Assembly: GCA_947445215.1 (NCBI GenBank)
Contig: CANFDA010000007.1
Span: 1-33,078 of the forward strand
From: Alphaproteobacteria bacterium
GTDB taxonomy: Bacteria; Pseudomonadota; Alphaproteobacteria; Micropepsales; Micropepsaceae
DNA: 33,078 nucleotides
Reading direction: 5' to 3'
Shown here: positions 7,264 through 15,772 of the stretch, piece by piece
How the letters are laid out: each line of letters starts with the position of its first letter
Numbering within the stretch: position 1 is the stretch's first letter
Made by a program: the position numbers and the translations under genes
The notes under the pieces: generated by a model
What the model was told of the DNA's origin: nothing
What the model saw: the letters and a program-made list of their open reading frames with translations, nothing else
Database searches by the model: none

Positions 7264-8670
7264 TGGCGCCAGCTTTGACAGCCGGTTGAAGCGCCAGACT
7301 AGCGCCACCGTCGCCACCATCAACCCGGCCGCCAGGCCGTACCAGATGCCCAGCCCCTGCATGTTCAAGCCGAAGCCCAGGGCCAGGCAGATGGGAAAGC
7401 CGACCAGCCAATAGCTGGCGCCCGCGATCCACATCGGTGCGCGCGCGTCTTTCAGACCACGCAGGCTCATCACTGCCGTCACCTGCAGACCGTCGGCAAG
7501 CTGGAACAGCGATGCCACCAGCAGGAAGCTCACCGCCAGCGACAGCACCGGCAAATTCTCGGGCGTCGGCGGCAGCCACAGTCCGGCGATGAAGCCGGGG
7601 AACAGCAGCAGGAACGCCGAACTGACCGCCATGAACACTGCCGCCAGGCCCATGGCGGCGAAACCGGCGATGCGCGCTTCCGCGTGGTCGCCCGCGCCCA
7701 TGGCCAGGCCAACGCGCACCGTCGCGGCCATGCCGATGCCCATGGGGATCATGAAGGTGAGCGATGGCACGGTGATGGCGATCTGGTGCGCCGCCAGCAT
7801 GTCCGCGCCGAACAGACCCATGGTGAAGGCGGCGGCGACGAACAGCGCCACTTCGAACATCATGGTCAGCCCGATCGGCATGCCGAGATGGAAGACCTCA
7901 CGCAAATGCGCCCTGTGCGGCCGGTGCCAGCGCCGCAGCATGCGGTAGCGCTTCAGCGCCGGATTGCGCAGGCAAAACACCAGCATGACGATGAAGCCGA
8001 ACAGCTGCGCCAGGGCGCTGCCCAGACCCGATCCGAACAGGCCGAGTTGTGGCAGGCCGAAATGGCCGAAGATCAGGGCATAGCCCAGCCCGGCGTTGAG
8101 CAGCACCATCAGGGCCGACACGATCAGCGGCACCATCGGGCGGCCCACCGCGGTGGCGAAATTGCGCAGCACCTGGAAGGCGAGGCTGGTGGGCAGGCTC
8201 CACATCAGGGCCGACATGAACATCTCTGCATTGTCCGCCAGCACCGCATCCTGGCCCAGCAGCAGCAGAATTTCGCGCGTGAAGACTAGCGAAAGCAGTA
8301 GCAGCGGCGTCAGCAGCATCACCGACCACATGCCCATGCGTAGCGCGTTGCGCACGCCGGCGGTGTCGCTTTCACGCGCGCCACGGATGTGCGCGATCAT
8401 GGCGGGCACGGCCGCCGCGGGCCCCATGCCGACCAGCCAGACCATGAAGAAGACCTGGTTCGCCAGGGCCGCAGCCGCGAGCGCTTCCTTGCTGAGATGG
8501 CCCAGCAGGAAAGTGTCGGTGGCGAGTATCAGCATCTGCGCCAGTTGGGTGATGGCCAGTGGCAGCGCTAGGCGCGTTAATGCTTTCACTTCCAGCCACA
8601 TCGCCCCGCGCTGGCTGGAGGAAATGCGGGGACCGGCGTTGCCGAGTTCGATGGGGGTGAAATCATTCAT
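7222..8670 (-). CDS. MATE-family multidrug/Na+ efflux transporter (NorM-like)
   Basis: This is an inner-membrane MATE antiporter of 482 residues with about 12 hydrophobic segments arranged as two similar halves. Recognisable stretches are LALPLAITQLAQMLILATDTFLLG near residue 35 and, in the second half, LGMPIGLTMMFEVALF, together with AAHQIAITVPSLTFMIPMGI. Such pumps expel cationic drugs or metabolites using Na+ or H+; the substrate is not evident. The start at 8670 (MNDFTPIELG) places a short polar leader before the first helix. Its last 42 bases overlap the 3' end of ubiB on the opposite strand. About 125 bases upstream of its start is a strong inverted repeat that could be an operator. Confidence 0.92.
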   Translation of the reverse strand: MNDFTPIELGNAGPRISSSQRGAMWLEVKALTRLALPLAITQLAQMLILATDTFLLGHLSKEALAAAALANQVFFMVWLVGMGPAAAVPAMIAHIRGARESDTAGVRNALRMGMWSVMLLTPLLLLSLVFTREILLLLGQDAVLADNAEMFMSALMWSLPTSLAFQVLRNFATAVGRPMVPLIVSALMVLLNAGLGYALIFGHFGLPQLGLFGSGLGSALAQLFGFIVMLVFCLRNPALKRYRMLRRWHRPHRAHLREVFHLGMPIGLTMMFEVALFVAAAFTMGLFGADMLAAHQIAITVPSLTFMIPMGIGMAATVRVGLAMGAGDHAEARIAGFAAMGLAAVFMAVSSAFLLLFPGFIAGLWLPPTPENLPVLSLAVSFLLVASLFQLADGLQVTAVMSLRGLKDARAPMWIAGASYWLVGFPICLALGFGLNMQGLGIWYGLAAGLMVATVALVWRFNRLSKLAPSEQMAPQIHHQEE

Positions 8671-8929
8671 GGCGAGGGCTCAGGACAAACACAAACCCTT
8701 AGCGGGGTCGCCGGGAAGGCGCGAAAAAACCCGTAAAATGGGCCTTGCCGGGGCGGCGTGGGTACGCCCGCCCATAAGCCCCGTCAAGCCGATGTCTGCA
8801 ATTTTAGCAAATTGCAGATCAAACATTCGGCCAAGTCTTAAAAAGGTCACAACCCGTGGTGGGTATAACGCATCACCAACGATAGCTGCTCGTGCGCCGG
8901 GGGCGTGCGCTGTCCTTCAATGAGGACAA
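8671..8929. other. Divergent intergenic region between the MATE gene and the PAS-type gene
   Basis: No gene is supported here. The region contains a GC-rich partly self-complementary stretch (about 8744-8788) and the inverted repeat at 8795-8818. On the minus strand a T6 run after a short weak stem (near 8730) could be a leader attenuator for the MATE gene. No recognisable riboswitch was found. If translation of the PAS-type gene starts at the GTG at 9078, the non-coding gap would extend to there. Confidence 0.4.
8795..8818. promoter_or_regulatory. Operator-like inverted repeat
   Basis: A perfect 10-base inverted repeat, TCTGCAATTT and AAATTGCAGA, surrounds a TAGC centre. It lies between divergent genes, about 125 bases upstream of the MATE start and about 110 bases upstream of the PAS-type gene. 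It lacks a T-run, so a protein-binding operator is more likely than a terminator. Confidence 0.45.
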
Positions 8930-9443
8930 TTGACGCAAGCTCTCGGCCTTTCCTGGGGCGCCGCCACGCTCCGTACTTCTACCGTTACGGAAACGCATAT
9001 CGTGCGAACCGCGCCTGTGCATCGCGGCGCGCGGCTGCTGCTGGAAACCTGGCGCGCGCGAAGCCGAAAGCCGTTTTGTGGTCGGACGCGATGTGCCCAG
9101 CCGCGGCCTGGCGCGGGTGCTGTCAGGCCTAGCGCTGTATGAGCCATTGCGCACCGGCGATTTCCGCGTCCGGCTGGCGGGCCATGCCCTGCGTCGCCGC
9201 TTCGGCCGCGATATGACCGGCGAGAACCTCTCCCATCTTCTCGGTGAAGCGCAGTTCGCGCAGCACGCGGTGCAGATGCGCAGGTTGCTGGAGGGCGGCG
9301 AACCCTTTGTGGTTGAAGTGCGGCTGATGGAAGAGGCGCGCCTGCGCCTCTGCTACGAATTGTTGGCGCTTTGCGTCTTCGCGCCGGACGGCAAGGCGCC
9401 CTGGGTGCTGAGCGGCATCCTCTTTCACGATTGGCGGCTTTGA
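8930..9443 (+). pseudogene. PAS-domain (PAS_5-like) protein gene, frameshifted
   Basis: Two frames carry consecutive parts of one protein. The first part (from a TTG at 8930) ends in ARLLLETWRA. The second part, in the +1 frame, continues REAESRFVVGRDVPSRGLARV and then DFRVRLAGHALRRRFGRDMTG to the end at 9443. The junction lies in the alternating run CGCGCGCG at 9053-9060. One more CG dinucleotide would restore a single frame of about 171 residues. The GRDxPSR and FRxRLAG..LRRRFGRD patterns resemble the PAS_5 family, small proteins of unknown signalling role common in alphaproteobacteria. If the lesion is real, only a GTG-started 121-residue fragment from 9078 could be made. The true N-terminus is uncertain because no Shine-Dalgarno is visible. 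Confidence 0.55.
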
Positions 9444-9589
9444 TTTTGGTCGCACGGGCGGCGGCTGCGCGCTGCTCCTTGTTGATGGTGATACCAGGCT
9501 GGCGCATCGCTCGCCTGCCCGATGCTCCGGAAGGCTGGTGACGGGCAGGGCGTTTGTGGAAGGGGTCCGCATGGGCCTAGTCTCCCGCC

Positions 9590-10384
9590 ATGCCGACTCT
9601 CAACATCGCCCATCGCGGCGGCGCCGCGCTGTATCCCGAAAACACGCTGGCGGCGTTCCGCAACGCTATCGCGCTGGGCTGCGACGGGGCAGAGCTGGAC
9701 GTGCAGCTGTCCGCCGATGGCATGGTGGTGGTCCACCACGATTTGCACCTCCATTCCGGCTATGCCCGCAATGCCCTTGGCCGCTGGCTGGAAGGGCAGA
9801 CGCCGCGCATACGCGACCTCAGTTTCGCCGAATTGCAGCAATTCGATATCGGTCAGCCCGCGCCGGGCAGCGACTATGCCTATGCCCATTCCATGCTGAA
9901 GCCGGTCGATGGCGCGCGCATTTCCTCGTTGGTCGAAGTGCTGGCCCTCGCCGCCGATGCGCCTGCGCCGTTTCTGCTGATGGTGGAGCTGAAATCCGAT
10001 TCCAGCGCCGATCCCGCCTTGCTGGCCGATGCGGCGCTGACCGCCTGCGGCGATCATCTCGATCAGGTGATTTTCGTGGGCTTCGACTGGCGCGGGTTGC
10101 TGCGGATACGCCAGCAATCGCCTTCTGCCCGCTTCTGGTTCACCACCGACAATCTGCAGGGCGACTACCTGCCCATGCTGGATGCGATCAAGGCGGCGGG
10201 CGGCGATGGCTGGTTTCCCCACCATGCCGACGCCACCGGCCTGGCGATTTCCGACGCCCATGCACGGGGCCTCAAGATCGGGGCCTGGACCGTCAACGAA
10301 AAGGCCGAGATGGCGAAGCTGCGCAAGCTGGGAATTGATGCGATCTGCACCGACTGGCCGGACCTGTTACAGGCCCTCAAATAG
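9590..10384 (+). CDS. ugpQ: Glycerophosphodiester phosphodiesterase
   Basis: This cytosolic enzyme hydrolyses glycerophosphodiesters to glycerol-3-phosphate and an alcohol. Its 264 residues show the GDPD TIM-barrel signatures: HRGG at 8-11, PENT at 16-19, the metal ligands Glu35 and Asp37 in GAELDVQLS, and His50 in VVVHHD. The second catalytic region and the C-terminal GAWTVNE and ICTDWPDLL segments are typical. There is no signal peptide, so it belongs to the intracellular UgpQ type. The glpD gene elsewhere in this window could use the glycerol-3-phosphate released. Its last 18 bases overlap the 3' end of convergent cysK. Confidence 0.92.
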   Translation: MPTLNIAHRGGAALYPENTLAAFRNAIALGCDGAELDVQLSADGMVVVHHDLHLHSGYARNALGRWLEGQTPRIRDLSFAELQQFDIGQPAPGSDYAYAHSMLKPVDGARISSLVEVLALAADAPAPFLLMVELKSDSSADPALLADAALTACGDHLDQVIFVGFDWRGLLRIRQQSPSARFWFTTDNLQGDYLPMLDAIKAAGGDGWFPHHADATGLAISDAHARGLKIGAWTVNEKAEMAKLRKLGIDAICTDWPDLLQALK

Positions 10385-11320
10385 CGCCGTCGAAAGATAG
10401 CGTTCCGCGAAGCTGGGAATGATCGCCACGATGGTCTTGCCGGAATTTTCCGGCCGCGCCCCGACTTCCAGCGCCGCCGCGATGGCCGCGCCCGATGAGA
10501 TACCCACGGGAATGCCTTCCTCGCGCGCCGCGCGCCGCGCCGTTTCCAGCGCGGTTTCGTTGGAGATGGTGATGATCTCGTCGATCACCTTGCGGTCAAG
10601 GTTGGCGGGCACGAAGCCCGCGCCGATGCCCTGGATCTTGTGCGGACCCGGCGAGCCGCCGGACAGCACCGGGCTGTCCTCCGGCTCCAGCGCGATCATC
10701 TGCAGGCTGGGCTTGCGGCCCTTCAGCGCCTGGCCGATGCCGCTGATGGTGCCGCCGGTGCCGACGCCGGAGATGATGATGTCCACCTTGCCATCGGTGT
10801 CGTTCCAGATTTCTTCGGCGGTGCTGCGGCGATGGATGTCCGGATTGGCAGGATTTTCGAATTGCTGCGGGATGACGGCATCGGGATTTTCCGTCGCCAG
10901 CTCATGGGCGCGGGCGATGGCGCCCTTCATGCCCGCGGTGGCGGGCGTCAGTTCGATTTGCGCACCCAAGATCATCAGCATCTTGCGCCGTTCCAGCGAC
11001 ATGCTTTCCGGCATCACCAGGATCAGGCGATAGCCTTTGGCGGCGGCGACGAAGGCCAGCGCGATGCCGGTGTTGCCCGAAGTCGGCTCGATCAGCGTGG
11101 TCTTGCCCGGGGTGATGATGCCCTGCGCTTCCATCGCCTCGATCATGGCGACGCCGATGCGGTCCTTAACCGATGCGAGGGGATTGAAGAATTCTAGCTT
11201 CAGTAGAATGTCGGCTTTCGCACCTGCCGCCTTCGGCATGCGCCGCAGCCGCACCAGCGGCGTGTCGCCGACGGTCTCGGTGATAGAATTGTAGATACGT
11301 CCGCGTCCGGGCTTGGTCAT
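10367..11320 (-). CDS. cysK: Cysteine synthase A (O-acetylserine sulfhydrylase)
   Basis: CysK is a PLP enzyme that makes cysteine from O-acetylserine and sulfide. The 317-residue protein has the PLP lysine Lys52 in NPLASVKDR, the substrate loop EPTSGNTG (78-85), the phosphate-binding loop [10 protein letters not shown], and GISSGAA near the end. This fits CysK better than CysM or cystathionine beta-synthase. A good Shine-Dalgarno (AGGA) lies about seven bases before the ATG at 11320. It follows an Rrf2-type regulator after 46 bases that hold a strong hairpin. The arrangement suggests sulfur-responsive control by that regulator. Confidence 0.95.
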   Translation of the reverse strand: MTKPGRGRIYNSITETVGDTPLVRLRRMPKAAGAKADILLKLEFFNPLASVKDRIGVAMIEAMEAQGIITPGKTTLIEPTSGNTGIALAFVAAAKGYRLILVMPESMSLERRKMLMILGAQIELTPATAGMKGAIARAHELATENPDAVIPQQFENPANPDIHRRSTAEEIWNDTDGKVDIIISGVGTGGTISGIGQALKGRKPSLQMIALEPEDSPVLSGGSPGPHKIQGIGAGFVPANLDRKVIDEIITISNETALETARRAAREEGIPVGISSGAAIAAALEVGARPENSGKTIVAIIPSFAERYLSTALFEGL

Positions 11321-11334
11321 AATAATTCCTCCAT

Positions 11335-11365
11335 GGCCGGCCAGCCCGCAGGGCGCGAGCCGGCC
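11335..11365. other. Intercistronic hairpin between rrf2 and cysK
   Basis: GGCCGGC (11335-11341) and GCCGGCC (11359-11365) form a 7-base stem. Inside it GCCC (11344-11347) and GGGC (11351-11354) form a second stem. It sits just upstream of the cysK Shine-Dalgarno and has no T-run. It may set relative expression through mRNA processing or stability. Confidence 0.4.
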
Positions 11366-11366
11366 C

Positions 11367-11816
11367 TCAAATCGTGAAATCGGCGCCGCCGGCCATGGCG
11401 TCGGTGACGCCCTGGCCCCGGGCCCGCTGGCAAAGATCCTCGATCGTCACGGAATCCAGGCGCACCATCAGTTCGTCCTGCAGGCTGGCGACAAAGGGCG
11501 CGACGATGCGCTGGCCCAGATCGGAGCGCGGCACGCTCTTCTCTTCCTCGTCCTCGATGCTTTCGGCCACCCGTACCACATCGCCCACCGAAATGCGCCG
11601 GCGCTCCCGCGCCAGGCGATAGCCGCCGCGCGGACCACGCACACCTTTCAGGATGCCGGCGCGCACCAACTGCTGCATCACCTGTTCCAGGTAACGCTGC
11701 GGCACGCCCTGGCGGGCGGTAATCTCCTTAGCCTGCACCGGCTCTGGACGCGCATTGAAGGCAATATCGATAACCGCCTCCAGCGCCAGCAGGGTTTTGC
11801 GCGACAGTTTCAGCAT
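11367..11816 (-). CDS. Rrf2-family transcriptional regulator without Fe-S cysteines
   Basis: This is a winged-helix regulator of 149 residues. The DNA-binding part covers about residues 1-75, with the recognition region [18 protein letters not shown] and the wing [13 protein letters not shown]. IscR, NsrR and RirA bind a cluster through three cysteines near residues 90-110. Here that segment ([18 protein letters not shown]) has none, and the only cysteine is Cys129. It is therefore not an Fe-S sensor and looks more like the CymR/cysteine-regulator type. The start codon overlaps the dut stop by one base (TAATG), and cysK follows 46 bases later. This makes a role in controlling cysteine synthesis a reasonable inference. 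Confidence 0.88.
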   Translation of the reverse strand: MLKLSRKTLLALEAVIDIAFNARPEPVQAKEITARQGVPQRYLEQVMQQLVRAGILKGVRGPRGGYRLARERRRISVGDVVRVAESIEDEEEKSVPRSDLGQRIVAPFVASLQDELMVRLDSVTIEDLCQRARGQGVTDAMAGGADFTI

Positions 11817-12268
11817 TAGGCTTTGACCGTCATGCCTGTGCTGCCGAAGCCGCCTGAGCCGCGTTCACTTTCGCTCAGCGATTCCACTTCCACCAATGCC
11901 GCCTGTTCGTGGCGGGCAATCACTATCTGGGCGATCTTCATGCCGCGCGAAATTCGGAACGGCTGGTCGCCATGGTTGATCAAGATGGCCTTGATCTCGC
12001 CGCGATAGTCGCTGTCGATGGTGCCCGGGGCGTTCAGGCAGGTGATGCCCTGGTTGAGCGCAAGGCCGGAGCGCGGGCGCACCTGCGCCTCCACGCCCAG
12101 CGGCAATTCAATGGCGATGCCGGTTGGCACGGCGGCGCGCTTGCCCGGTTCGATCACCATCTCGGCGTCCACGGCAGCCAACAGGTCAAGGCCCGCCGAG
12201 CCCAGCGTGGCGTAATGGGGCAGGGGCAGGTCCAGCGCATGCGGCAGCTTCTTGATTCCAACTTTCAC
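11816..12268 (-). CDS. dut: Deoxyuridine 5'-triphosphate nucleotidohydrolase (dUTPase)
   Basis: Dut hydrolyses dUTP to dUMP, keeping uracil out of DNA and feeding dTMP synthesis. The trimeric family's five motifs are all present in 150 residues: SAGLDL (24-29), RPRSGLA (64-70), [11 protein letters not shown] (82-92), RGMKIAQIV (108-116) and [10 protein letters not shown] (136-145). The start is a GTG at 12268, placed directly after the coaBC stop with no spacing. The stop overlaps the rrf2 start. Pairing with coaBC is widespread in bacteria. Confidence 0.96.
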   Translation of the reverse strand: MKVGIKKLPHALDLPLPHYATLGSAGLDLLAAVDAEMVIEPGKRAAVPTGIAIELPLGVEAQVRPRSGLALNQGITCLNAPGTIDSDYRGEIKAILINHGDQPFRISRGMKIAQIVIARHEQAALVEVESLSESERGSGGFGSTGMTVKA

Positions 12269-13462
12269 TTACGTCTCCTTGAATTGTTCCGCGATGCGCG
12301 CGGCAAGGCGCGCACCGACTTCCAGTTTCGACATTTCCGGCCAGTCCTCGATGCCGGTTTCACTGACGAGATGGACGCGGTTCCTGTCGCCGCCCATCAC
12401 ATCGCCGCTGACATCGTTGGCGATGATCCAGTCCGCGCCCTTGCGCGTGCGCTTGGCGACGGCATTTTCCAGCACATCGTCGGTCTCGGCGGCGAAGCCG
12501 ATCACCAGACGCGGGCGGGCGCCGCCGCTCGCCAGCGTCGCCAATATATCCGGGTTCTCGACCAGCCGGATCAGCGGCACGACACGGTCGGTGGATTTCT
12601 TCAGCTTGCTGTTGGCGATGATGTCGGGCCGCCAGTCCGCCACCGCCGCCGCCATCACCAGCACATCGGCGGGCAGAGCGGCTTCGCTGGCCGCCAGCAT
12701 CTCGCGCGCCGTGGTGACGCGCACCAGCTTTACGTTCGCAGGCGCGGCCAGCGCGACAGGTCCGGACACCAGCACGGTCTCTGCCCCGGCCGCCGCCAGG
12801 GCTCCGGCGATGGCGTAGCCCTGCTTGCCGCTGGAATGGTTGGCCAGGAAGCGCACCGGGTCCACCGGCTCGCGCGTCGGGCCCGCCGTCACCAGCGCCT
12901 TGATGCCTTTGAGCGGGCCTTCGCCGCCAAGGGCCGTCTCGATGGTGGCGACGATCTCGTGCGGCTCGGCCATGCGGCCGGACCCGAACTCGCCACAGGC
13001 CATCTCGCCGTCATTGGGGCCAACGAACAGAACGCCGTCACGCTTCAGCGTTTCGAAATTCCGTTTCGCCGAGGGGCTCTCCCACATCCGCACATTCATG
13101 GCGGGCGCCATCAGCACGGTCTTGTCGGTGGCCAGCAGCGCGGTGGAGGCCAGGTCGTTAGCCAATCCGTACGCCATCTTGGCCATCAGGTCGGCGGTGG
13201 CGGGCGCGACCACGACAAGATCGGCGCTACGCGACAATTCGATATGACCCATCGCTGCTTCTTCGGTCAGCGAAAACAGGTCGTCATAGACCTTCTCCCC
13301 GGTGAGGGCAGCGACGGAAAGTGGCGTGACGAATTCGGCCCCGGCCTTGGTAAGGATGGCGCGGGTCGTCACGCCCCGCTCCGCCAGGCGGCGGATCAGC
13401 TCCAGGCTTTTGTAGGCCGCGATACCGCCGCCGATGATAAGAAGAACGCTTTTGCCGCGCAT
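12269..13462 (-). CDS. coaBC: Bifunctional phosphopantothenoylcysteine decarboxylase / phosphopantothenate-cysteine ligase
   Basis: CoaBC performs two successive steps of coenzyme A synthesis. The N-terminal flavin-dependent decarboxylase (about 1-180) has His73 in MGHIELS, the PAMN segment at 120-123 and the active cysteine Cys156 in GEMACGEFGSGRM. The C-terminal ligase begins near 185 (KALVTAGPTREPVDPVR) and has the dimer/nucleotide motif NHSSGKQG (209-215), AAAVADWRP and KLKK. Length (397) and order of domains are normal. It heads the coaBC-dut-rrf2-cysK operon. Cysteine is the co-substrate of the ligase, which links it to cysK downstream. Confidence 0.97.
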   Translation of the reverse strand: MRGKSVLLIIGGGIAAYKSLELIRRLAERGVTTRAILTKAGAEFVTPLSVAALTGEKVYDDLFSLTEEAAMGHIELSRSADLVVVAPATADLMAKMAYGLANDLASTALLATDKTVLMAPAMNVRMWESPSAKRNFETLKRDGVLFVGPNDGEMACGEFGSGRMAEPHEIVATIETALGGEGPLKGIKALVTAGPTREPVDPVRFLANHSSGKQGYAIAGALAAAGAETVLVSGPVALAAPANVKLVRVTTAREMLAASEAALPADVLVMAAAVADWRPDIIANSKLKKSTDRVVPLIRLVENPDILATLASGGARPRLVIGFAAETDDVLENAVAKRTRKGADWIIANDVSGDVMGGDRNRVHLVSETGIEDWPEMSKLEVGARLAARIAEQFKET

Positions 13463-13573
13463 GGTTCAAAACTACGCTGTGTGACTGGAAAATATAGACA
13501 TTCACGCCCGCCGCGTGTAGTTCCAAGAATAACCTATTGATATTTATATAGAAAGAATGCCAGCAAACGGCGA

Positions 13574-13588
13574 TTAACGGAATGCTAA
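13574..13588. promoter_or_regulatory. CtrA-box-like sequence
   Basis: TTAA, seven bases, then CTAA (followed by C) lies about 45 bases upstream of a small gene starting at 13634. It differs from the classical TTAA-N7-TTAA CtrA site by one base. It sits in an AT-rich 171-base gap shared with the coaBC promoter. The match may be chance. Confidence 0.3.
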
Positions 13589-13633
13589 CGACATTCGTGC
13601 TGGGATACCCACCTCTCTTGCGGGGGTGCGTTC

Positions 13634-13846
13634 ATGACCATGACCGCCGGCGATCTCTACCGTCTGGCGTCCGACCTTGCCGATGAGCATGGGCCGCGCG
13701 CCTGTGACTATTCCAGCCGCGCCGTGATGACCATGGAAGCCGACGGCAATCACGAACGCGCCCGCTTCTGTTTCGTCATGCTGGTGCTGCTGGGCGATGT
13801 GATCAGCCACCGGGTCGATCCCAGCTCGCGCATCACGATCCACTAG
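13634..13846 (+). CDS. Small conserved-looking hypothetical protein (70 aa)
   Basis: This 70-residue protein (MTMTAGDLYRLASDLADEHG...) has an amphipathic helical look, with RAVMTMEADGNHERARFCF and VMLVLLGDVISHRV segments and a terminal DPSSRITIH. I do not recognise a named family. It resembles short uncharacterised alphaproteobacterial proteins in which an EADGD..RA.FW pattern precedes a hydrophobic helix. No signal peptide or clear membrane anchor is visible. A purine-rich GCGGGGG stretch precedes the ATG and may serve as the ribosome site. The next gene, an esterase, starts about 60 bases downstream and could be co-transcribed. Coding status rests on codon pattern and gap placement, not on a recognised domain. 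Confidence 0.6.
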   Translation: MTMTAGDLYRLASDLADEHGPRACDYSSRAVMTMEADGNHERARFCFVMLVLLGDVISHRVDPSSRITIH

Positions 13847-13908
13847 CGCAGGTTCCATTCGCGCCACCATACGTTAGCATGCGAGTCACGCGTCCGAATT
13901 GGTCATCC

Positions 13909-14868
13909 ATGTCCCTCGATCCGTTGGTGAAAGCCTTTCTCAACCAGGCGGCGATGATCCCGCGCCCGAAGATGTGGCAGTTGCCGCCGGGCGCGGCACG
14001 CGCGTCTTTCGCCGGCATGATGGGGCTGGTGGGGCCGCAGAATGTCGCCGTGGGCCGGGTGGAGAATCTTTCCATCCCCGTGACAGCGGGCCCCGGTTCG
14101 CAACGCCAGATCGCCGCCCGCGCCTATGCCCCCGTGGCGATCAGCAGCGAGCCGCATGCGGCGTTGATCTTTTTCCATGGCGGCGGCTTTGTGGTGGGCG
14201 GGCTCGACACCCATGACGGCATCTGCCGCATCCTCTGCGCCGAAGGCAATCTGCGCGTCATTGCGGTGGATTACCGTCTTGCACCGGAACATCCCTATCC
14301 TGCCGCGTTGGACGATGCGGTGGCCGCCACCGGATGGATCGCCGCCAACGCGGCGCAGCTGGGCATCGATCCGGGCTGCATCGCGGTGGGCGGCGACAGC
14401 GCCGGCGGCATGCTGGCGGCCATCGTTGCCCAAATGGCGCGCGACAAGGGTGGGCCCGCGCTGGCCTTTCAGCTTCTGATGTTTCCCAACACCCAGATGG
14501 TGGGCGAAACTTCGTCACTCAACGAATATGCCGTGGGCTATTTCCTGGAGCGCCACACCATCAAATGGTTCAACAGCCAGTATGCGCCGAACGAGGCCGA
14601 CCGCGCCTCGCCGCTGGTCTCGCCGCTGCGGGCAAAAGATTTCGCGAAGCTGCCGCCCGCCTATGTGATGCTGGGGGGGTATGATCCGCTGCATGACGAG
14701 GGGCTGGCCTATGCGCAGAAGCTGCGCGCGGCGGGGGTAAGCGTCACCATCGCCGATCATGCCGACATGGTGCATTGCTTCATCTATCTACAGACGGTTC
14801 TGCCCCAGGCACACACGGCGCTGGAGGACGCGGCGCATGCGGTATCTGCGGCTTTGGAAGCTGCCTAG
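13909..14868 (+). CDS. Alpha/beta hydrolase, HSL-type esterase/lipase
   Basis: This is a hormone-sensitive-lipase-family (family IV) carboxylesterase of 319 residues. The oxyanion motif HGGG is at 90-93 and the nucleophile elbow GDSAGG places the serine at 164. The acid is Asp259 in GGYDPLHDEG and the base is His289 in DMVHCF. The start at 13909 (MSLDPLVKAF) agrees with related esterases; an in-frame ATG ten codons upstream is possible but lacks support. There is no signal peptide, so it is cytosolic. Substrates are probably short acyl esters, but this is not readable. Its TAG stop shares the palindrome CTAG with the stop of the convergent lipid-kinase gene. Confidence 0.9.
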   Translation: MSLDPLVKAFLNQAAMIPRPKMWQLPPGAARASFAGMMGLVGPQNVAVGRVENLSIPVTAGPGSQRQIAARAYAPVAISSEPHAALIFFHGGGFVVGGLDTHDGICRILCAEGNLRVIAVDYRLAPEHPYPAALDDAVAATGWIAANAAQLGIDPGCIAVGGDSAGGMLAAIVAQMARDKGGPALAFQLLMFPNTQMVGETSSLNEYAVGYFLERHTIKWFNSQYAPNEADRASPLVSPLRAKDFAKLPPAYVMLGGYDPLHDEGLAYAQKLRAAGVSVTIADHADMVHCFIYLQTVLPQAHTALEDAAHAVSAALEAA

Positions 14869-15772
14869 AGCCTTATCCGGATCGCGTTGGGCAGTATCTC
14901 AAAGCTGGCCGGCAGCATGCCCGCGGCTTCGCCATCGGTCTCGACCATCACCGGCCTGCGCGTTTCCATCGTGGGCGCGGCGGTGAGGCGGGTCGAACGC
15001 AAGCGCCGCCCCCCGGCATCCTCGCTGCTGCGCAGGCGCGCCATGGTATTGCGAATGACGTTGCGCGCGCCGCCACCCAGAATGGCGATGTCGAACTGGC
15101 CATCTGCCGGATGCGCGACAGGGGCAGCTTTCAGGCCGCCGCCGAAGCTGGCGCCGTTGAGAATGCCCACCGCGGCGATACCGTCGATCTCGTAATGGCC
15201 GTGATCGGCGATTAGCCGCACATGGCAGGCGCGCCAGCGGGCCAAGGTGGACGTCTCGCTCCAGGCACGGGCAAAGCACGGGCCAGGCAAGGCGGCAAGG
15301 CGGGCGCGGTTCATGCGCAGCGCCATGTCGGCCGTGATGCCGAAGGAGGCCGCACCCAGGAAAAAACGCGTCACCGCCGCGCCATCGAGCGTCAGGCATG
15401 AGACATGACCCAGATCGCGTGGCCGCGGGTCAACCCGCGCCAGGTTCAACGCGGCGGTGACACCGCTCGCATGGCCGGAACCGATGTCGCCAGCCGTGGT
15501 GGGCACGATGCTCAACACCGCTTCCGGCGACAGCGGCGCGCCATGTTCGAAAAAGCCGTTGACCGCCTCGTTGATCAGGCGGTCGCCGCCCACCGCCACG
15601 ATCTCGGTATGGGGCCGTCGCGCAACGCATCGCGCACCAGCCGCGCCGCTTGCCCACGCTCTGGGCTGGCCATGGTGAGGCAGCGGGGGAATACCGTCTT
15701 CAGCGCCGCGGCGATCACCGGCCAGTCGCGCCGGGGGACGGCAGCGGGATTGTAAATGACAAAGGCCTTCAT
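14865..15772 (-). pseudogene. Diacylglycerol/lipid kinase (YegS/BmrU-like) gene, frameshifted
   Basis: The first part starts at 15772 (MKAFVIYNPAA) with an ATGA overlap with the glpD stop, which marks the true start. That frame runs to RDALRDGP and then leaves homology. The rest, HTEIVAVGGDRLINEAVNG onward to 14865, continues in another frame. The switch maps to a run of four C (plus-strand G at 15611-15614), and one added base would give about 302 residues, the family size. The kinase motif GGDGT reads GGDRL, and the PxGTGxDF motif reads PTTAGDI, so catalysis would be doubtful even without the shift. The C-terminal part keeps GASFGGGLKAAP and DGQFDIAIL, typical of this family. The intact ancestor would phosphorylate a lipid such as diacylglycerol. 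Confidence 0.75.

Noticed and set aside
8671..8800. Possible guanidine or other riboswitch in the MATE leader
   Set aside because: No ykkC-type conserved core or paired ACGR-loop hairpins could be recognised; only a GC-rich self-complementary stretch is present.
4376..11372. Repeated GGCC(C)TCAAAT strings at the mutM insert and at 10372 and 11362
   Set aside because: The latter two are gene ends where a TCA or TAA stop and codon bias create the string. The match is too short and imperfect to be a repeat family.
15769..15772. ATGA and TAATG overlaps as signs of unusual gene fusion
   Set aside because: These are ordinary translational coupling junctions seen in five places here (glpD/lipid kinase, pyrB/pyrC, ruvX/MFS, gatA/gatB, dut/rrf2).
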